Assembly (NCBI GenBank): GCA_022843955.1 | Contig: JALHMQ010000034.1 | Location: forward strand, 1 to 44,870 | Length of the DNA: 44,870 nt | Direction: 5' to 3' | Origin: Burkholderiaceae bacterium | GTDB taxonomy: Bacteria; Pseudomonadota; Gammaproteobacteria; Burkholderiales; Burkholderiaceae_F | Program-made: the position numbers and the translations under genes | Notes under the pieces: model-generated | Database searches by the model: none | The model's input: only the letters and a program-made list of their open reading frames with translations | Told to the model about the DNA's origin: nothing | Shown here: positions 26,362-34,785 of the stretch, one piece after another | How the letters are laid out: the number at the start of each line of letters is the position of its first letter | Numbering within the stretch: the first letter of the stretch is position 1

Positions 26362-26676
26362 ATGCAACCAATCGCCATCGGCACGCCCCGCCGCGATCGC
26401 GGCTTCGATCTGACCTTGCGCATCCTCATGCTTGCCCTGACCGCCATCCTCATTGGCTGTATCGGCTTGCTGGCTTGGCGCTGGAGTCATCCGCCCGTCT
26501 CACCGGGTCCGGTGGTGCCAGTTACCACCGTCGCACCCAAGACCGCACCCGAGCGCGCCGCCGTCAGCGTCATCGAGGCGAACCAGGTGTTGCTTGCCCC
26601 AGGCAGCGTGTTTCGCTGCGACAACGGCGGTACGGTCACCTTCTCCGACAGTCCCTGTCCGGCCGCCAAGCGCTGA
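26362..26676 (+). CDS. Small anchored protein with DUF4124-like Cys end
   Basis: This 104-residue protein has a membrane segment (residues about 18-40), a Pro/Thr/Val linker, and a C-terminal motif VFRCDNGGTVTFSDSPCP. The motif resembles the DUF4124 pattern of periplasmic proteins (YRC.D..G.VTYSD.PCP), in which the two Cys are thought to form a disulfide. It is probably displayed in the periplasm with one membrane anchor. The function is unknown. A hairpin at 26680-26695 follows the stop, without a T-run. Confidence 0.65.
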   Translation: MQPIAIGTPRRDRGFDLTLRILMLALTAILIGCIGLLAWRWSHPPVSPGPVVPVTTVAPKTAPERAAVSVIEANQVLLAPGSVFRCDNGGTVTFSDSPCPAAKR

Positions 26677-26784
26677 CGCGCCGGTTACAACCGGCAAAAC
26701 AGTCGCTGAATCGGTCGTCGTCCGGGCACGGGCGGGCTGACGTTATCCGGACACGTTCAACTTGAACGCACCGGAGAACGACAG

Positions 26785-27150
26785 ATGAAAACGCTTGCCG
26801 CTCTTGCCCTCGTCGTCGCCAGCGCCGTGGCGCTGCCGCTGACCGCGAACGCCCATAGCCTGACGATCCACGTCGACACGCCGCACCTGGGCATTCACTT
26901 CGGCACCCCACTGCGGCCGGTGCCGGTCTATCGGGCGCCGGTTTACCCGATCGTTCACGCGGCGCCGTTCTACATCCCCCCGCGCATCGTGCTGCCCGCC
27001 CCGATCTACGCGACGGTGCCGGTCTACTACGGCCGGCCTGGCGACGGTTACTACGTTCCTGTCCGCCAGATTGGCCATGGCAAGTACAAGTATCGGCACG
27101 ATCGCCGCCATGACCGCCGCCACGACCGCCGCGATCGATACGACGATTGA
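26785..27150 (+). CDS. Secreted Pro/Tyr/His-rich protein with a 12-bp tandem repeat tail
   Basis: The 121-residue protein has a good signal peptide (MKTLAALALVVASAVALPLTANA). A Pro/Tyr/Val-rich middle follows (PVPVYRAPVYPIV, PVYYGRPG), and then a His/Asp/Arg tail. The tail contains three 12-bp DNA repeats at 27097-27132 encoding HDRR. The start follows GGAGAACGACAG. The PxPV-like composition suggests a structural or metal-binding periplasmic protein of unknown role. It resembles the protein at 5413-5856 in design, though not obviously in sequence. Confidence 0.7.
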   Translation: MKTLAALALVVASAVALPLTANAHSLTIHVDTPHLGIHFGTPLRPVPVYRAPVYPIVHAAPFYIPPRIVLPAPIYATVPVYYGRPGDGYYVPVRQIGHGKYKYRHDRRHDRRHDRRDRYDD

Positions 27151-27285
27151 CGCGGCGGCTTGGCTCGCTCGCCGGGCGCACTACGTGCCGGTGAGTAGGC
27201 AGCACGGCGCCAGCCAAGTACGCTGAGTGCCGGCCGCCTGTCATCGGAAAGGCGCGCGCATCAGCGAAGCATCTTGGAGCGAGCC

Positions 27286-28155
27286 ATGCGGACGGATGGA
27301 CGAGAAAGCGACCATGTCGAGGATCGACGAGGCCAGCGTGCCGGCATGGGGCGCATGGGCGCGGGTCGACTGGGTATCGGTGGGGTTGTCATCGCGCTCG
27401 TCGCCTCGTACTTTCTGGGCGTTGATCCGCGCCTGGTCATGGGTGTCCTCGGCGGGCTGGAAGGTGCCGTGCCGCAGGCTCAGGCGCCGGCCGCACCGGC
27501 GACCAAGCCGACCGACGCCGATGGCCGCTTCATGAGCGTGGTGCTGGCCGACACCGAAGACACCTGGAACGCACTGTTTCGCGAGGCTGGAAGCAACTAC
27601 GCCGAGCCGCGGCTGGTGCTCTACGAGAATGAATGGCCGACCGCGTGCGGCGCTGGCCATGCGGCGGCGGGGCCGTTCTACTGTCCCGCGGACCAGAAGA
27701 TCTACATCGACCTCACCTTTTTCCGCGCGCTGTCGGAACGGCACAAGGCGCCAGGCGACTTCGCCGCCGCCTATGTCATCGCGCATGAGGTCGGTCACCA
27801 TGTGCAGAACCAGCTGGGCGTGATGAAGCAGGTGAACGAATTGCGGCCGCGCCTGACGCCGCAGCAGAACAACGCCCTGTCAGTGCGCGTGGAACTGCAG
27901 GCCGACTGCTTTGCGGGCATCTGGGCCCATCATGCGCAGCGCTCGCGGCAGATCCTCGAGCAGGGCGACATCGAAGAAGCACTGCGTGCCGCGGCTGCGG
28001 TCGGGGACGACACATTGCAGCGCGCCTCGCGCGGCAGCGTCGTGCCCGAGTCGTTTACACACGGCACCGCCGAACAGCGGGCACGCTGGTTCCGTACCGG
28101 CTTCGAGGCCGGACGAATAGCTTCCTGCGACACGTTCAAGGCGCGCACCCTCTGA
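27286..28155 (+). CDS. ypfJ: YpfJ-type neutral zinc metallopeptidase
   Basis: The 289-residue protein belongs to the YpfJ family (zinc metallopeptidase pfam04228). It has a short cytoplasmic N-terminus, one membrane segment (about residues 31-48), an AP-rich linker and a catalytic domain with AYVIAHEVGHHVQNQLG (HEVGHH from residue 167). The conserved ELQADCFAGIWAHH supplies the third ligand region, and FCxP/C residues appear in GAGHAAAGPFYCPADQKIYID. The catalytic domain should face the periplasm. The ATG at 27286 follows GGAG at 6 bp. Confidence 0.93.
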   Translation: MRTDGRESDHVEDRRGQRAGMGRMGAGRLGIGGVVIALVASYFLGVDPRLVMGVLGGLEGAVPQAQAPAAPATKPTDADGRFMSVVLADTEDTWNALFREAGSNYAEPRLVLYENEWPTACGAGHAAAGPFYCPADQKIYIDLTFFRALSERHKAPGDFAAAYVIAHEVGHHVQNQLGVMKQVNELRPRLTPQQNNALSVRVELQADCFAGIWAHHAQRSRQILEQGDIEEALRAAAAVGDDTLQRASRGSVVPESFTHGTAEQRARWFRTGFEAGRIASCDTFKARTL

Positions 28156-28266
28156 CGCTCAGCAATGCGGCATGGGCCTTGCCCGGCCGGCCCTGACGGA
28201 GGCTATGCGAGTGGTCAACGCAACGAGCACAAAAGCGACGCCAAGTGATCGCAGCCGGCACCGGCA

Positions 28267-28416
28267 ATGAGCCCGGGTGATCAGGCGCCCGCCGGCACAC
28301 CTGGAACGGGCGAGGATATGCGTCCCATGTGCGGCGGCAGCGGGCGCCGGGGCGCCCAGGTTTGCCCGCACTGCAAAGGTACGGGGAAGGTGACGGTCGG
28401 TATCGGCGGCGCCTAG
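28267..28416 (+). CDS. 49-residue Cys/Gly-rich mini zinc-ribbon-like ORF
   Basis: This ORF encodes a Pro/Gly-rich start, then MCGGSG, a short turn, CPHCKGTGKVTVGIGGA and the stop. CGGSG and CPHCKGTG match the CxxCxGxG half-sites of DnaJ-type zinc fingers. One expected Cys is replaced by Arg (residue 19, CGT), leaving three cysteines. Starts at 28318 or 28330 are also possible, and none has a strong ribosome-binding site. It sits in the otherwise empty gap 28156-28482. It could be a genuine tiny protein or a decayed fragment. Confidence 0.4.
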   Translation: MSPGDQAPAGTPGTGEDMRPMCGGSGRRGAQVCPHCKGTGKVTVGIGGA

Positions 28417-28482
28417 TTAAGCAGCGCGTGGCCGTCACCGCGCGTGCTTGATCTCGACGGATCAGACCAAGCAGACACCCGG

Positions 28483-28911
28483 CTACGGCATCTGAATCTT
28501 GCCGCCGCCGCCGAGTCCGGGCGGCACGCCCCCCGGGCCGAATCCACCGCCGCCCCCCTGCCCCGGCAGGACCAGCGACGACGCAGACTGACGACGCATT
28601 TCCTGCAGCTCGCGCATGGTGCGTTCAAAGGCCTCGTGCGCAGCCTCACCATAACCGGCAACGGCCTTGGCCAGCGAGTCGGCTTCGATCTCGAAGCTGA
28701 TCGGCAACGCCCCCATGTTGGTCATCATCTGCGCTTCGCCCACGTAGGCGACATGGCGCGCCGGATCGGCGCTGCCGTCGGGCCGGATCGGCGTCATAAC
28801 CCGCAGGGTGCCGACCCGCCGGTCGGTGATGATTTCCTCGCGCCACAGGTCGGTGGCATCCATGCTTGCGTCGCGTGCGCTGCCGCTCGAGGGGGCATTG
28901 CGATCGGCCAT
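28483..28911 (-). CDS. Conserved hypothetical cytoplasmic protein
   Basis: The 142-residue protein has no signal or membrane segment. The ordered part (residues about 20-115) starts DLWREEIITDRRVGTLRVMTPI and contains RHVAYVGEAQMMTNMGALPISFEIEA with a helix AVAGYGEAAHEAFERTMRELQEMRR. The C-terminus is Gly/Pro-rich, ending IQMP. I recognise this layout from uncharacterised betaproteobacterial proteins but know no function. The ATG at 28911 follows AAAGGAA; the long frame beyond it is spurious. It is divergent from the 53-residue ORF. Confidence 0.72.
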   Translation of the reverse strand: MADRNAPSSGSARDASMDATDLWREEIITDRRVGTLRVMTPIRPDGSADPARHVAYVGEAQMMTNMGALPISFEIEADSLAKAVAGYGEAAHEAFERTMRELQEMRRQSASSLVLPGQGGGGGFGPGGVPPGLGGGGKIQMP

Positions 28912-29046
28912 CGTCGGTTCCTTTGCCAAAAAGGTGCAGTTGCGGCGAGCATAACTCGCGCCTTCGCGCATCCGACTGGTGCCGGCAGCCGCATCCTTGC
29001 GACCGTCCGCATGGTTAACATCAGGAACGCCGATGAGGAGACTGAC

Positions 29047-29208
29047 ATGACGCTTTTCGAGTGGCTGGCGGCGGTGTGCACTGAACTTGGGTGGGGCGTC
29101 ATGCGCACGCACGACATGCTCGACGAGACGCGCTGGTCCGACATGTACGAGCAGGGCCTCAGTCCCGCGCAGGCAGCGGTGCAAGCGCGCGCCGAAGGCC
29201 TGGGCTGA
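29047..29208 (+). CDS. Small acidic hypothetical protein (53 residues)
   Basis: The ATG at 29047 is preceded by GAGGAG at good spacing. The 53-residue product (MTLFEWLAAVCTELGWGVMR at its start, LSPAQAAVQARAEGLG at its end) is a compact helical sequence with natural composition. No family is recognised. It ends 18 bp before the next gene and probably shares its transcript. Confidence 0.55.
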   Translation: MTLFEWLAAVCTELGWGVMRTHDMLDETRWSDMYEQGLSPAQAAVQARAEGLG

Positions 29209-29226
29209 GCGCCGGGCGGGACAGGC

Positions 29227-29874
29227 ATGCTTCGGCGCAATGATCTGATCGCCGCAGGGGCGCTGCTGATCGCCTTCGCCGGCGGCGCCTCGGCGTGGCT
29301 CGACCAGCCGGGTTCGATCGAGGTGCCGCCCGGGCGCACCGACCCTGGAAGCTACGTCGTGCAACCGCTCGTCGAGGCGCCATCAATTCACATCGCCGAT
29401 GACACGTTGCTGCCGGTGGCGCGGTTCGAGACGCGCGGACGGGTGCTGCACATCGAACGATTCAAACCATATCAGTCGCTGGCGAACTGGATTCCAGGCC
29501 TGCGCCCGGCCACGCACGACATCGGCCTGGGCTACGGGCCGATGACCGACACCACCAACGTGGCGCGCTTTCGCTACTCGCACGAAGGTGCCTCCAATGG
29601 CCTGCGCGCGCTGTTCCTGCGCCCGCGCGATGCGATGACGCAGACCGAGTGGGATGCGCTCGCACCGCACGTCACCAACATTCATGTGATCCCGTCGAGT
29701 GACGCGATCTACGCGCAGATCAAGCGCATCCGCCACGGCGAGCTGGTCACGCTGCGCGGCGACTTGGTCAACCTGCGCGATTCTGCCGGGCGCACCGCCA
29801 GCACCTCGGTCACCGCCGGCGACCGTGACTGCGAAATCATGTACGTGACCGAGGTCGTCATCGGCCGGCTCTGA
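29227..29874 (+). CDS. Conserved hypothetical membrane or periplasmic protein
   Basis: The 215-residue protein has an N-terminal hydrophobic segment (DLIAAGALLIAFAGGASAWL). A domain follows with ARFETRGRVLHIERF, DIGLGYGPMTDTTNV, a segment TNIHVIPSSDAIYAQIKRIRHGELVTLRGDLVNL and a final CEIMYV. This arrangement matches a widespread uncharacterised proteobacterial family (D.aLGWG.M.D, then N.H.iPa......l..v..G..V.LRG.LV). The function is unknown. The protein is probably periplasmic with an uncleaved anchor. Confidence 0.7.
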   Translation: MLRRNDLIAAGALLIAFAGGASAWLDQPGSIEVPPGRTDPGSYVVQPLVEAPSIHIADDTLLPVARFETRGRVLHIERFKPYQSLANWIPGLRPATHDIGLGYGPMTDTTNVARFRYSHEGASNGLRALFLRPRDAMTQTEWDALAPHVTNIHVIPSSDAIYAQIKRIRHGELVTLRGDLVNLRDSAGRTASTSVTAGDRDCEIMYVTEVVIGRL

Positions 29875-29887
29875 CCCGCGGCTGGCC

Positions 29888-30472
29888 TCAGCGCAACGAC
29901 GGCACCAGCCAGTCCCCCCAACCCTGCAGTGGCCCGAGCGGATTGCGGCGCACTTCCACCTGGTTGACGGTGGGTTGGCCACCGATCAGTTCGTACACCA
30001 GGAGGTCATCGACGAACACCAGCAGCGCGTCGACGCTCCAACCGGTGGTGACGATCTCGCGCCGAAAGTTGAACGAGTCGAGCCAGAAGCTGCCAACGCG
30101 ATCGCTGTCGAGCTTTTTCGCCACAATCGCGTAGCCGCTGCAACGCTTGCCGGCGCGCAGGCAGTCGCGCACACCCGGTTCCAGGTCCTCGGGCTTCTGC
30201 AGCGCCGCCGCTGAGAAACGCTGCAAAACATCGGCAAAGTGCAGCACCGTGATCGTCGGACTTTTCTCGGGATCGAGCCCGAGCGCATGAACGTCGCTGC
30301 GCGTGGCCGTGTAAGGCTCGATCGCGCCGAGCGCACGCACCGCATCCTGGTAACTGTTCCAGCCCGACACCACTTCGGTCTTCGCGGTTGGCAGCAGGCT
30401 GGCGCAGCCGGACAACGCCACGATAAATGCAAGTGCGATGCAGCGCCCACAACAGCGAACCCACGGTCCCAT
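29888..30472 (-). CDS. Predicted lipoprotein of unknown function
   Basis: The 194-residue protein starts MGPWVRCCGRCIALAFIVAL and continues to a lipobox LSGC, so it is a probable outer- or inner-membrane lipoprotein. The mature part shows VVSGWNSYQDAVRALGAIEPY, SPTITVLHFADVLQRF and DALLVFVDDLLVYELIGG. I do not recognise a named family. The ATG at 30472 follows GGGAG; an upstream TTG at 30487 is less likely. It is convergent with the preceding gene and shares no sign of an operon with the kinase gene. Confidence 0.65.
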   Translation of the reverse strand: MGPWVRCCGRCIALAFIVALSGCASLLPTAKTEVVSGWNSYQDAVRALGAIEPYTATRSDVHALGLDPEKSPTITVLHFADVLQRFSAAALQKPEDLEPGVRDCLRAGKRCSGYAIVAKKLDSDRVGSFWLDSFNFRREIVTTGWSVDALLVFVDDLLVYELIGGQPTVNQVEVRRNPLGPLQGWGDWLVPSLR

Positions 30473-30545
30473 GCCACTCCCGACCAAGCGGACGCCCTCC
30501 CAGGAACAACTAGCTTACCGCAGCCCGGCGCACGCTTGATGAGCG

Positions 30546-31853
30546 TCAGTCCTCCTGCGCGCCAGCGCGCGGCAACACGATCTCGAAGGTGGAGCCCCCG
30601 CCCGCGCGGGGCAGGCAAACCGCCCGGCCGCGATGCCGCTGCGCGATCGCCTGCACCAGTGCCAGTCCCAGCCCGACCCCACCGCCTGCTTCGCTGGCAC
30701 CCGGCAGGCGATAAAACGGCTCGAAGATACGTTCACGCTGCGCCTGCGGCACACCCGGGCCGCGGTCATGCACGCGCAGCGTCACTTTCGACGGCGCCGA
30801 CTTCAGCTCGACCAACACCGCGTGTGTATCGACTGCACTGCCATGTCGGTGCGCGTTCTCGATAAGGTTGCGCAACAACCGGCGCAGCAACCTTACGTCG
30901 CCATCGATCATGACCGTATCGGCGTCCAGCGGCACGTCGGCACGCGCGCACTCTTCCGCTGCCAGCGCAGTGAGATCAACCTCCACGAACTCGGTGCGCG
31001 GGTCGACGTCGGCCGTCGCCTGCAACCGCGCAGAAAGAAGAATTTCCTCGACCAGCACGTCGATCTCGCCGATGCCCTGTTCCACTTCACGGCGCAGCGC
31101 CGCGCGCCGTTCCGGCGCGGCTTCGTCGAGCATCTCGACCGCCAGGCGTACGCGTGCCAGCGGCGAGCGCAGTTCGTGCGAGGCATTTGCAAGCAGGCTG
31201 CGATGCGACTGCACCAGTTCCTCGATGCGCGCCGCCGCCTGGTTGAAGCTGCCGGCCAGTTGCGCCACTTCATCACCACCGCTTGCATCGACGCGTGCGC
31301 GCAGATCGCCACGACCCAGTCGCTCCACGCTCTGCTGCAGTCGTTCGAGCCGGCGCGTCAAGCGACGTGCGACCGGATACGCGCCAACGCCCACCGCGAG
31401 CATGATCAGCGCCAGGCCCGACAGCAGGCCGAACGGCGAGCGAGCGCCACCCTCGCGTCGCGCCAACAGCACCCGACCATCAGGCAGTTGCAGCGCAAAG
31501 GCCGTGCCGCGCGGCGTGCGAACCCAGTCGACCGGATCGTCGCCTGTGTCGATCGTCACTGCGGTCGGGAAGTCGTCCGCGGTGGCTGCCACGCGTCGAC
31601 TGTCTTCACCGAACAGGGCGAGATCGGCATTCAGCCGCTGTTGCCAGTGGAGCAGCGCGCCGCGCTGTGCCTCGACGTCGGCCCCGGGTGGCGGCAGCAC
31701 AGCCACCACCAACGCGGCCAACGCATGCTCGGTGCCCCGGTAAGGACGCTCGCCGATCGCCTTCCACAGCAGGCCGGCCAGCACGGTGAACAGGGCCAGG
31801 CTCGCCAGCACCGCGAACCAGATGCGCCAGTACAGGCGATGCGTACGGTTCAT
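30546..31853 (-). CDS. Sensor histidine kinase of a two-component system
   Basis: The 435-residue kinase has a first membrane segment (about 12-31), a periplasmic sensor region of about 110 residues and a second segment (about 143-160). A HAMP linker, HisKA with the phospho-accepting H226 (NASHELRSPL), and a HATPase domain (LRNLIENAHRHG, DRGPGVP, GGVGLGLALV) follow. It should autophosphorylate and pass phosphate to the response regulator immediately upstream. The sensor region is small and without a recognised domain. With the Spy/CpxP-like gene it forms an envelope-sensing set. Confidence 0.94.
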   Translation of the reverse strand: MNRTHRLYWRIWFAVLASLALFTVLAGLLWKAIGERPYRGTEHALAALVVAVLPPPGADVEAQRGALLHWQQRLNADLALFGEDSRRVAATADDFPTAVTIDTGDDPVDWVRTPRGTAFALQLPDGRVLLARREGGARSPFGLLSGLALIMLAVGVGAYPVARRLTRRLERLQQSVERLGRGDLRARVDASGGDEVAQLAGSFNQAAARIEELVQSHRSLLANASHELRSPLARVRLAVEMLDEAAPERRAALRREVEQGIGEIDVLVEEILLSARLQATADVDPRTEFVEVDLTALAAEECARADVPLDADTVMIDGDVRLLRRLLRNLIENAHRHGSAVDTHAVLVELKSAPSKVTLRVHDRGPGVPQAQRERIFEPFYRLPGASEAGGGVGLGLALVQAIAQRHRGRAVCLPRAGGGSTFEIVLPRAGAQED

Positions 31854-31936
31854 GCCGTGCTCACGCCCCGCGCGAGGCGCCGCAACGGGGCGAGTCGACC
31901 GCGCCGCATCGAGACCGCCCGCACTGAGGCACGCGG

Positions 31937-32647
31937 CTAGTCCTGCTGGCGGGCGAACACATAGCCGGCGCCGCGCACGGTGATGATCCGCTTCGGACGG
32001 CGCACGTCGTCCTCGATGGCGGCGCGGATGCGGGCAATGTGTACGTCGATCGAGCGATCGTATGCGCCATCGCCATTGCTGCTCTGGCCTGGCGCCAGGT
32101 CCATCAGCTGTTCGCGCGAAAGGACGCGGCCGGCGCGCTCGGCCAACGCGACCAGCAGTTCGTACTGATGCGAGGTCAGCGCCAGCGCGGCTTCATCCAG
32201 GCTGACTGCACGCGCGTCGCGGTCGATTACCAGCCGCCCGAAGCGCAGCACGTCGAGCGCCGCGCCGGCGGGCGGGCGTCGACGCAGCACGGCACGCACG
32301 CGTGCCAGCAGTTCGCGCGGCTCGAATGGCTTGGGCAGGTAGTCGTCGGCGCCCAGTTCGAGCCCGAGCACGCGATCGACCGGATCTCCGCGCGCCGTCA
32401 GCATCAGCACCGGTACGTGCGCCACGGCATCGGTGCGCGCGCGGATGCGGCGACAGACGTCGAGACCATCGGCGTCGGGCAGCATCAGGTCGAGGATCAC
32501 GAGCTCGAAGCCCGGCGCGACGGCCAGCAAGGCCAGGCCCTGGGCGGCATCGCCAGCCAGCGTGACCTCGAAGCCGCCGGGAGCGAGGTAATCGCGCACC
32601 ATCGCCGCCAGGCGGGCGTCGTCGTCGATCATCAGGACACGTGGCAT
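31937..32647 (-). CDS. OmpR/PhoB-family response regulator
   Basis: The 236-residue regulator has a receiver domain (acidic pocket at D8-D10, phospho-acceptor about D53 in LVILDLMLPD, switch T/K in LTARG and LPKPF). A winged-helix DNA-binding domain follows (LTSHQYELLVALAERAGRVLSREQL, then RSIDVHIARIRAAIEDD and RGAGYVF). The frame extends beyond, but MPRVLMIDDD at 32647 is the family start. The kinase gene follows on the same strand, 83 bp downstream. Confidence 0.95.
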   Translation of the reverse strand: MPRVLMIDDDARLAAMVRDYLAPGGFEVTLAGDAAQGLALLAVAPGFELVILDLMLPDADGLDVCRRIRARTDAVAHVPVLMLTARGDPVDRVLGLELGADDYLPKPFEPRELLARVRAVLRRRPPAGAALDVLRFGRLVIDRDARAVSLDEAALALTSHQYELLVALAERAGRVLSREQLMDLAPGQSSNGDGAYDRSIDVHIARIRAAIEDDVRRPKRIITVRGAGYVFARQQD

Positions 32648-32755
32648 GGGCGCGACTGTAGCGACGACGCGCAGGTTCGTCTGCGACCGGGGCGCATCGC
32701 CGGTGCGTAGCACGAGCTGCGCGACCGATCGCGCGCGGCTGGAGGTCGCACGCAT

Positions 32756-33337
32756 CTAGCCGCGGCGATCCATGCGCCGCTGCCAGGTGGCGACGAGCTT
32801 GGCTCGCTGGTCGGGTGCCAGCACCTCGGCGGCATCCATCATCGCCTGCAGGAGGCGCCGCGACACCGTCTCGCCGAGCTGCATCTGTTCGAGCCGGATC
32901 TTCTCCAACTTCGCCCGATCCAGTTCGGCGGCAGCAAACAGCTGCAGCGACTCGCGGCGAGCCTGGCGATGACTCTCGCGCAGCGGCTGCAGGTCGTTGG
33001 CGGCCGCCTTGAGGATGGTGGCCACGCGCTCCTTCTGCTGCGGCGTGGCGTCGATGTCGGCCAGCATCCAGCCGGCCATCGAGTCGATCCGCCGGCTCAT
33101 CGCTGCGGGATCCATCGGGCCGTGCCAACTGCGATGGCCAAAGCCGGCGCCGTGCGCAAAAGCAGGGCGCTGCGACACTGCCGCTGCGCCCACGGCGGTG
33201 ATGGCAGCCACACCCAGGCCGAGCAATCCGAGACGGCGCCAGCGGCTGCGCGGCTTGTCTGAAGCGGGGGCGGGGGCAGGGGCGGGGGCGGCAGCCGGGT
33301 CAGCCGCGGGCAATCGGGGATCGGTCGGTGGGGTCAT
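32756..33337 (-). CDS. Spy/CpxP-like periplasmic protein (heavy-metal sensor type)
   Basis: The 193-residue protein has an N-terminal segment with an Ala/Pro-rich leader, a basic patch and a hydrophobic signal or anchor (about residues 36-55). A His-rich stretch follows (HGAGFGHRSWHG), then a helical domain with LTPQQ-like MLADIDATPQQKERVATIL and a second APDQRAKLV repeat. These LTxxQ motifs typify Spy/CpxP and CnrX-like proteins that sense or buffer envelope stress or metals. Its place just upstream of the response regulator suggests a role in the signal or as a target. The start follows AGGAG. Confidence 0.82.
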   Translation of the reverse strand: MTPPTDPRLPAADPAAAPAPAPAPASDKPRSRWRRLGLLGLGVAAITAVGAAAVSQRPAFAHGAGFGHRSWHGPMDPAAMSRRIDSMAGWMLADIDATPQQKERVATILKAAANDLQPLRESHRQARRESLQLFAAAELDRAKLEKIRLEQMQLGETVSRRLLQAMMDAAEVLAPDQRAKLVATWQRRMDRRG

Positions 33338-33470
33338 CGTCAGCTCCTGGTTGAGCGGCCGCGCGTGTGTTGCGCTGCCATGACCGAACTGTGGTCCACC
33401 GACATTGCGCAGCGTTGTGCGCCGTGTGAACTTATGTGAAGCCAGCGGCCGCGTGTGGTAACCCATCGCA

Positions 33471-34718
33471 TCAGACCGGCGGCGCGACCTCGATAGATCC
33501 CAGTCGCCAAGCCGCATAGAGTGCCGCCGTGGCGAACAGCGCAGCCGACAGCACCAGCGCGCTGCGGGTGCCAAGCTCGGTGGCCAGCGAACCACCGAGC
33601 AGGGCGACCACAAGCGTGGTGACCTGCGCGAGCGTGCGCAAACTGGCGTCCACCCGCGCCAGCGCACGCGGCGGCGCCAGCGTCTGCCGCAATGTGCGGT
33701 CATGCACATCGTGCAGTGTGTGGCCAGCGTCGCCCACGATCTGATGCAACACGAGCAGCGCGGCCACGCCGGCCAGCCCGAGCACAGGCGCGGCAAGCGG
33801 GATGCAGGCAGTGCCGGCGGCCAGCAAGACGAGTCCGACGATCAACGCGCGGCGGCTGCCCAGGCGTTGCCCGAGGGCGGGCGCCACCGCGGCGCCGATC
33901 AGCGCACCGGCGCCACCGAGCGCGAAGATCATGCCCTGCCAGCCCAGTGGCACGCCAAGGTCCCGCGTGACATAGAGCAGGTAGCTGGTGCCTGCAAGAC
34001 TCATCCCAGCAGCCAGCAACATTTCGATGACGGCGAGTGCACGCAAGCTCGGCTCGGAACGCACCGCAGCGATGCCGTCACGCGTCTCCTCCTGCAGCGC
34101 GCGCCAGATCGACCGGTGCGAGGTCCGATCGGGAGACGGCGTGGTCGCCGGCACGCCGCGCAGGCACCATGCCGATAACAGGCAGCTGACGGCGTCGATC
34201 ATCAGCGCCATCAGCGCACCGAGCGACTGGAACAGCCAGCCGCCCAGTGCAAAGGCAGCCGTCTCGCTCAGGCTGCTGCCGGCAGCCAGTTGCGCATTGC
34301 GACGCGGCAGGTCCGATGCCGGCATCGACTCGGCGATCCAGGCAGACCGCGCCAGTTCGAAGGCGACGGTGAGCATGCCGCTGCCGGCCGCGGCGACCGC
34401 CAGCATCCAGAATGCGAGGTGGTCAAACACCACGGCGAACGCAACCCCGGCGATCAATGCGGCCCGCCCGAGATCGGCCAGCACCATCACGTGCCGGCGA
34501 GCCGTGCGATCGATGGCGGCACCGAGCAGCAATGCGCCACATGCCGCCCCCGCAACATCGGCGACCAGCAGCAACCCCATGTCGAGGGGCGTCGCATCCA
34601 GCGTGAGGGCGGCGATCCAGGGGATCGCCAGCCGGCGCAGCATCGCGCCAAAGTTGGAAACGACCTCGGCCGCGAGGACGCGCCGGAACGCCCACGGAAG
34701 ATCGACAAGAGCACGCAA
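33471..34718 (-). CDS. Major facilitator superfamily transporter
   Basis: The 415-residue protein has twelve hydrophobic segments. The first loop has the MFS A-like motif in GAAIDRTARRHVMVLAD and later RLGSRRALIV. The outline, with a long central cytoplasmic loop, resembles the enterobactin-exporter/MFS group with DHA3-like N-terminus (FRRVLAAEVVSNFGAML). The substrate is unknown. It lies upstream of the Spy-like gene with about 130 bp between, so independent transcription is likely. Confidence 0.88.
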   Translation of the reverse strand: MRALVDLPWAFRRVLAAEVVSNFGAMLRRLAIPWIAALTLDATPLDMGLLLVADVAGAACGALLLGAAIDRTARRHVMVLADLGRAALIAGVAFAVVFDHLAFWMLAVAAAGSGMLTVAFELARSAWIAESMPASDLPRRNAQLAAGSSLSETAAFALGGWLFQSLGALMALMIDAVSCLLSAWCLRGVPATTPSPDRTSHRSIWRALQEETRDGIAAVRSEPSLRALAVIEMLLAAGMSLAGTSYLLYVTRDLGVPLGWQGMIFALGGAGALIGAAVAPALGQRLGSRRALIVGLVLLAAGTACIPLAAPVLGLAGVAALLVLHQIVGDAGHTLHDVHDRTLRQTLAPPRALARVDASLRTLAQVTTLVVALLGGSLATELGTRSALVLSAALFATAALYAAWRLGSIEVAPPV

Positions 34719-34785
34719 GTTGGGGCGCCCGGGGCGGGCAGGAGTAGATCCGCCGACAGCCTACGGCAAGCCGGCCGCGACGGGT

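Noticed and set aside
26680-26695. Hairpin GCCGGT-TACA-ACCGGC as a terminator
   Set aside because: No T-run follows; the stem is only 6 bp, so it is too weak to call.
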